A program made the translations under genes and the position numbers. Positions 60,446 to 64,000 of a stretch of 64,000 bases of DNA are shown here, in pieces; the first letter of the stretch is position 1, and each line of letters starts with the position of its first letter. The DNA is from Dehalococcoidales bacterium. Its GTDB lineage: Bacteria; Chloroflexota; Dehalococcoidia; Dehalococcoidales; UBA2162. The notes beneath the pieces were generated by a model that saw only the letters and a program-made list of their open reading frames with translations, searched no databases and was not told the origin of the DNA. The stretch spans positions 1-64,000 of the forward strand of contig JAFGCW010000060.1 in NCBI GenBank assembly GCA_016932435.1, written 5' to 3'.

Positions 60446-60991
60446 ATGATGGAAGAAGAGACCACTAATGAAAATAACTCGCAGGATGATGTTTTGGACA
60501 GTGTTGAAGAAGGAGATGAGGAGGTCCTGAAACAGAGCCTGGTTGAAGAAAAATCGAAAGCTGAAGAATATCTGACTAACTGGCAGAGATCCCAGGCTGA
60601 TTTTATTAATTATAAACGGCGCAGTGAGAAAGAAAAAGAAGAACTCGGAGAGTATTCCAGAGCTGCAATCGTTCAATGTATTCTACCTATACTGGATGAT
60701 TTTGAAAGGGCTATATCCGCTGTACCGGATCAGGAAATCGATTCTAGTTGGGTAGAAGGCGTCAGAATGATTGAAAGAAAATTACGAACGATTTTAGAGT
60801 CAGAAGGCCTTTCATGTATTGAAGCTATCGGTGAACCTTTTGATCCTTATCAGCATGAAGCGGTTCGTCAGGATAGTGGAGATGAAGGTATTGTGCTGGA
60901 TGAGGTGCAGAAAGGATATAAGTTCAATGATAAGGTTATCCGTGCCAGCCAGGTGGTGGTTGGGAATGGAGAAGAGGAAGTAAACGATTAA
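60446..60991 (+). CDS. grpE: Nucleotide exchange factor GrpE
   Basis: 181 residues. An acidic disordered start is followed by the long coiled helix with EEYLTNWQRSQADFINYKRRSEKEKEEL, then the four-helix and beta-wing part: ILPILDDFERAI, GVRMIERKLRTILESEGL and FDPYQHEAVRQ, ending VLDEVQKGYKFNDKVIRASQVVV. It releases ADP from DnaK. The gene starts 22 bp after hrcA. Confidence 0.97.
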   Translation: MMEEETTNENNSQDDVLDSVEEGDEEVLKQSLVEEKSKAEEYLTNWQRSQADFINYKRRSEKEKEELGEYSRAAIVQCILPILDDFERAISAVPDQEIDSSWVEGVRMIERKLRTILESEGLSCIEAIGEPFDPYQHEAVRQDSGDEGIVLDEVQKGYKFNDKVIRASQVVVGNGEEEVND

Positions 60992-61051
60992 TACAGGAGA
61001 TTCTGTCCGGAATTTCCGGGTAGAGACTTGCAGGATAGAGGAGGTAAAGGA

Positions 61052-62947
61052 ATGGCTAAAGTAATTGGAATTGATCTTGGCACTACATTTTCGGCGGTAG
61101 CCGTAATGGAGGGTGGCGAACCTGCTATTATACCTAATGCCGAAGGTGGAAGAACAACGCCATCTTACGTAGCAGTCAGTAAAAGTGGCGAAAGACTTGT
61201 TGGTACGGTAGCAAAACGTCAATCCATAACAAATCCGGATAATACTATATTCAGCGTAAAACGTCTGATGGGACGGAAATTCGACGAACCATCGGTAGAA
61301 TATGATCGAAAACTACTGCCGTTTCAATTAACTAAAGCCGATAATGGTGACGCCCGGGTGAAGATGGGTGATAAGGATTACAGTCCACCCGAAATATCGG
61401 CCATGATCTTACAGAAACTCAAAACAGACGCCGAATCTTATCTGGGTGAAAAAGTTACAGAAGCAGTAATTACCGTACCGGCGTATTTTAATGACAGCCA
61501 GCGCCAGGCGACAAAGGATGCCGGCAAGATTGCCGGTCTCGAGGTACTGCGTATAGTAAACGAACCTACGGCTGCTGCGCTTGCCTACGGACTGGACAAG
61601 AAAGCAGATGAGACGATTGCGGTTTATGACCTTGGTGGTGGTACTTTCGATATATCAATACTTGAACTTGGAGAGGGTACTTTCCAGGTGAAATCTACCA
61701 ACGGTGATACACACCTTGGTGGTGATGATTTCGATCAACGCGTGATGGACTGGTTGTGTGCCGAGTTCAAGAGAGAGCAGGGTATCGATCTCAAGCAGGA
61801 CAAGATGGCGTTACAGCGCTTAAAAGAAGCCGCAGAGAAAGCCAAATGCGAGTTATCCACCGTACAGCAGACTGAAATTAGCCTGCCGTTTATTACTGCG
61901 GATGCCGATGGACCGAAACACTTGAATATAAATCTCACCAGATCCAAGCTGGAACAGCTTGTTATGGACTTGGTAGATCGGTCATTAGAACCATGCCGTG
62001 CTGCTCTTAAAGACGCCGGTAAGACGGCGGCACAGATAGACGAAGTAATTCTTGTCGGTGGTCAGACAAGGATGCCGCTGGTACAGCAGAAGGTCACTGA
62101 ATTATTTGCTAAAGAACCTCACAAGGGTGTCAATCCGGATGAGGTAGTTGCCGTGGGTGCTGCGATTCAGGCTGGCGTGTTAAAAGGTGAGGTAAAGGAT
62201 GTATTGTTACTCGATGTAACACCACTGACACTGGGAATAGAAACCCTTGGTGGAGTAGCCACACCGCTGATACCGCGTAATACCACGATTCCCACATCAA
62301 AGAGTCAGATATTCAGTACGGCGGCCGACAATCAGCCCAGTGTTGAAATCCATGTAGTACAGGGTGAAAGACCGATGGCGGCCGATAATCGGACTCTGGG
62401 GCGATTCATGCTGGACGGTATACTCCCTGCGCCGAGAGGACTTCCTCAGATCGAGGTAAGTTTTGATATGGATGCGAACGGTATTCTAAGCGTCAGAGCT
62501 CACGATAAAGGGACAGGCAAGGAACAGAAGATAACTATCACTGCCTCAAGTGGACTTGAAAAAGATGAGATCGAGAAAATGCAGAAGGAAGCTGAAACAC
62601 ACGCTGCCGAAGATGAGAAACAGCGTGATAAGATAGAGACTTTCAATACTGCTGATACGCTTGTATACTCTGTTGAGAAGACTCTGAGAGAAAACAAGGA
62701 CAAAATACCAGCCGACCTTAATACTGATGTCGAAGAAAAGGTAAAGGCTGTAAGAGATGCCTTAACTGCCCAGGACGTAGATGCAGTTAAGCAAGCCACT
62801 CAGGACTTGAATTCTGCAATGCAGAAGATAGGTGAAGCTGTCTACCAGCAGCAGTCACCTCCACCGGAAGGAGAAACACCGCCTGATGATCAGCCGCCTG
62901 CTGATGACGGAGAAGGAACTGTGGAAGGAGAATTCCGCGAGGTTTAA
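61052..62947 (+). CDS. dnaK: Chaperone DnaK (Hsp70)
   Basis: 631 residues from ATG 61052 (AGGTAAAGG upstream). Hsp70 signatures: [14 protein letters not shown] at the start, [14 protein letters not shown] and [14 protein letters not shown]; linker [14 protein letters not shown]; the peptide-binding domain; and an acidic disordered tail ending [11 protein letters not shown]. Central chaperone of the operon. An in-frame TTG at 61028 lacks support. Confidence 0.98.
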   Translation: MAKVIGIDLGTTFSAVAVMEGGEPAIIPNAEGGRTTPSYVAVSKSGERLVGTVAKRQSITNPDNTIFSVKRLMGRKFDEPSVEYDRKLLPFQLTKADNGDARVKMGDKDYSPPEISAMILQKLKTDAESYLGEKVTEAVITVPAYFNDSQRQATKDAGKIAGLEVLRIVNEPTAAALAYGLDKKADETIAVYDLGGGTFDISILELGEGTFQVKSTNGDTHLGGDDFDQRVMDWLCAEFKREQGIDLKQDKMALQRLKEAAEKAKCELSTVQQTEISLPFITADADGPKHLNINLTRSKLEQLVMDLVDRSLEPCRAALKDAGKTAAQIDEVILVGGQTRMPLVQQKVTELFAKEPHKGVNPDEVVAVGAAIQAGVLKGEVKDVLLLDVTPLTLGIETLGGVATPLIPRNTTIPTSKSQIFSTAADNQPSVEIHVVQGERPMAADNRTLGRFMLDGILPAPRGLPQIEVSFDMDANGILSVRAHDKGTGKEQKITITASSGLEKDEIEKMQKEAETHAAEDEKQRDKIETFNTADTLVYSVEKTLRENKDKIPADLNTDVEEKVKAVRDALTAQDVDAVKQATQDLNSAMQKIGEAVYQQQSPPPEGETPPDDQPPADDGEGTVEGEFREV

Positions 62948-62956
62948 TACTATACC

Positions 62957-64000
62957 ATGGCTTCTAAACAAGATTACTACGACGTACTTGGAATAAACAG
63001 GGATGCTTCCGATAGCGAGATAAAAACCGCTTATCGGAAGCTCGCTTTTCAATATCATCCCGACAGGAACCACGAAGCGGGTTCGGAAGATAAGTTTAAG
63101 GAAGTCAATGAAGCGTATGAAGTTCTTTCGAATCAGCAAAAGAGGGACGCTTATGATCGGTTTGGTCATAGCGGTGACAACATCTTCGGACAGGATTTCG
63201 ACGGATTTGGTTTTGATGGTGTAGGAAGCATATTCGATGCTTTCTTCGGTGGAAGAACAACTACTTCAACCCGTCAGGCACCTCAGAAAGGATCCGATCT
63301 TCAGTGTAATGTCTCCATCACTCTGGAAGAAGCTGCTTTTGGAGTAGAGAAGGAATTGAATATCTCACGGATAGAATTTTGCTCGCAATGCCATGGAGTT
63401 GGAAGTCGCCCGGGTAGTCAACCCGAACAGTGTACGGAGTGTAATGGCTCCGGTCAGATACGCAGAGTCCAGCAGAGTATATTTGGCCGTTTCACAAACG
63501 TAACCACGTGCCCACGATGCCGAGGCGAGGGTAGTGTGATTACCGATCCATGTTCCGGCTGCCGGGGCACCGGGAAAGAGAAGTTCCAGCGTAGCATTAT
63601 GGTTAATATTCCTGCTGGAGTGGATAACGGATCAAGGATACGATTATCCGGCGAAGGAAACGTAGGAGCCAGAGGTGGGCATACCGGAAACTTGTATGTA
63701 AACTTGAGCCTACGAGAACATGAGTTTTTTATTCGTGAAGACGACGATATTGTATACGAATTACCGCTTAATGTTGCGCAAGCCGCCCTCGGAACCGAAG
63801 TAGAGATTCCTACTCTCCATGGTGATGTTAAACTGAAAGTGCCAGCCGGAACACAGACCGGACACATCTTTCAATTAAAAAATAAAGGCATACCGCATCT
63901 ACGCGGCAGGGGACAGGGTAATCAACTGGTAGTTCTCAAGGTACTTACACCGGAATCTCTTACGAAAAAACAACGCCAGCTCTTCGAAGAACTGGCTAAA
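62957..64000 (+). CDS. dnaJ: Chaperone DnaJ (Hsp40), incomplete at window end
   Basis: The frame from the ATG at 62957 stays open to the last base, giving the first 348 residues. J domain with HPD (YHPDRNHEAG), a Gly/Phe region (DGFGFDGVGSIFDAFFGG), four C-x2-C-x-G-x-G type zinc repeats (CSQCHGVG, CTECNGSG, CPRCRGEG, CSGCRGTG) and the C-terminal substrate domain. About 20-30 residues are missing. It starts 9 bp after dnaK and completes the operon. It is not followed by a stop within the window. Confidence 0.97.
   Translation, partial: MASKQDYYDVLGINRDASDSEIKTAYRKLAFQYHPDRNHEAGSEDKFKEVNEAYEVLSNQQKRDAYDRFGHSGDNIFGQDFDGFGFDGVGSIFDAFFGGRTTTSTRQAPQKGSDLQCNVSITLEEAAFGVEKELNISRIEFCSQCHGVGSRPGSQPEQCTECNGSGQIRRVQQSIFGRFTNVTTCPRCRGEGSVITDPCSGCRGTGKEKFQRSIMVNIPAGVDNGSRIRLSGEGNVGARGGHTGNLYVNLSLREHEFFIREDDDIVYELPLNVAQAALGTEVEIPTLHGDVKLKVPAGTQTGHIFQLKNKGIPHLRGRGQGNQLVVLKVLTPESLTKKQRQLFEELAK

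Noticed and set aside
1..64000. CRISPR array
   Set aside because: The tandem and dispersed repeats lack regular repeat-spacer spacing and no cas gene is present.

Overview
The window looks like a chromosomal segment of a Chloroflexota bacterium, probably of the Dehalococcoidia type. The case rests on gene content: a bacterial Elp3 like the one known from Dehalococcoides, an ECF sigma factor paired with a DUF5667-type anti-sigma protein, membrane-anchored surface proteins without an outer-membrane secretion system, and an hrcA-grpE-dnaK-dnaJ operon under a CIRCE operator. The assignment is an inference and no rRNA is present to confirm it.

Region 1 (1-6525) is visibly AT-rich and looks acquired. 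It holds a minus-strand operon with a small conserved protein, a GHKL (paraMORC-like) ATPase and a Shedu-type nuclease, then a plus-strand pair (a zinc-ribbon-like protein and a two-TM protein). Two imperfect direct repeats flank the pair. The region ends at the 3' half of a tRNA-Val(UAC) gene, which reads as an integration scar.

Region 2 (6948-31161) is an extracellular-type contractile injection system (eCIS, Afp/PVC-like): AAA+ ATPase, Pvc16-like cap protein, one sheath, two tube proteins, a tail-chaperone-like gene with a -1 frame extension, a long disordered repeat protein, LysM adaptor, VgrG/Pvc8-like spike, PAAR tip, gp25 wedge, gpJ-like baseplate and gpI-like protein. No tape measure of the usual kind and no ordinary fibre gene is evident. 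A minus-strand cargo block follows: a DUF4157 effector whose C-terminus may be a Cys-His deamidase, two small coupled proteins, and a second effector sharing the same N-terminal module but lacking DUF4157. A SARP/BTAD regulator, a DUF4159-like fusion, a tandem Ig-like membrane protein and a collagen-like membrane protein complete the block. A broken IS3 orfA marks its right edge.

Region 3 (31649-50174) is mostly ordinary: a lipoprotein, a SIMPL protein, a MacAB-like efflux operon with its two-component system, a secreted helical protein, the ECF sigma/anti-sigma pair, a GNAT enzyme, a tautomerase, an SDR, both subunits of a 2-oxo acid dehydrogenase E1, a Trm9-like methyltransferase divergent from Elp3 (together a plausible mcm5U34 tRNA pathway), and a DUF401 permease.

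Region 4 (50175-57084) encodes two large surface proteins. The first is preceded by strong tandem promoters and a 29-codon leader ORF. Its juxtamembrane stalk carries a 26-residue peptide that is identical, despite 16 synonymous differences, to a segment of the extracytoplasmic part of the anti-sigma protein 13 kb away. The second seems to be read from a leaderless transcript. Region 5 (57237-64000) has an MFS transporter, an MBL-fold protein and the heat-shock operon, whose dnaJ runs off the window.
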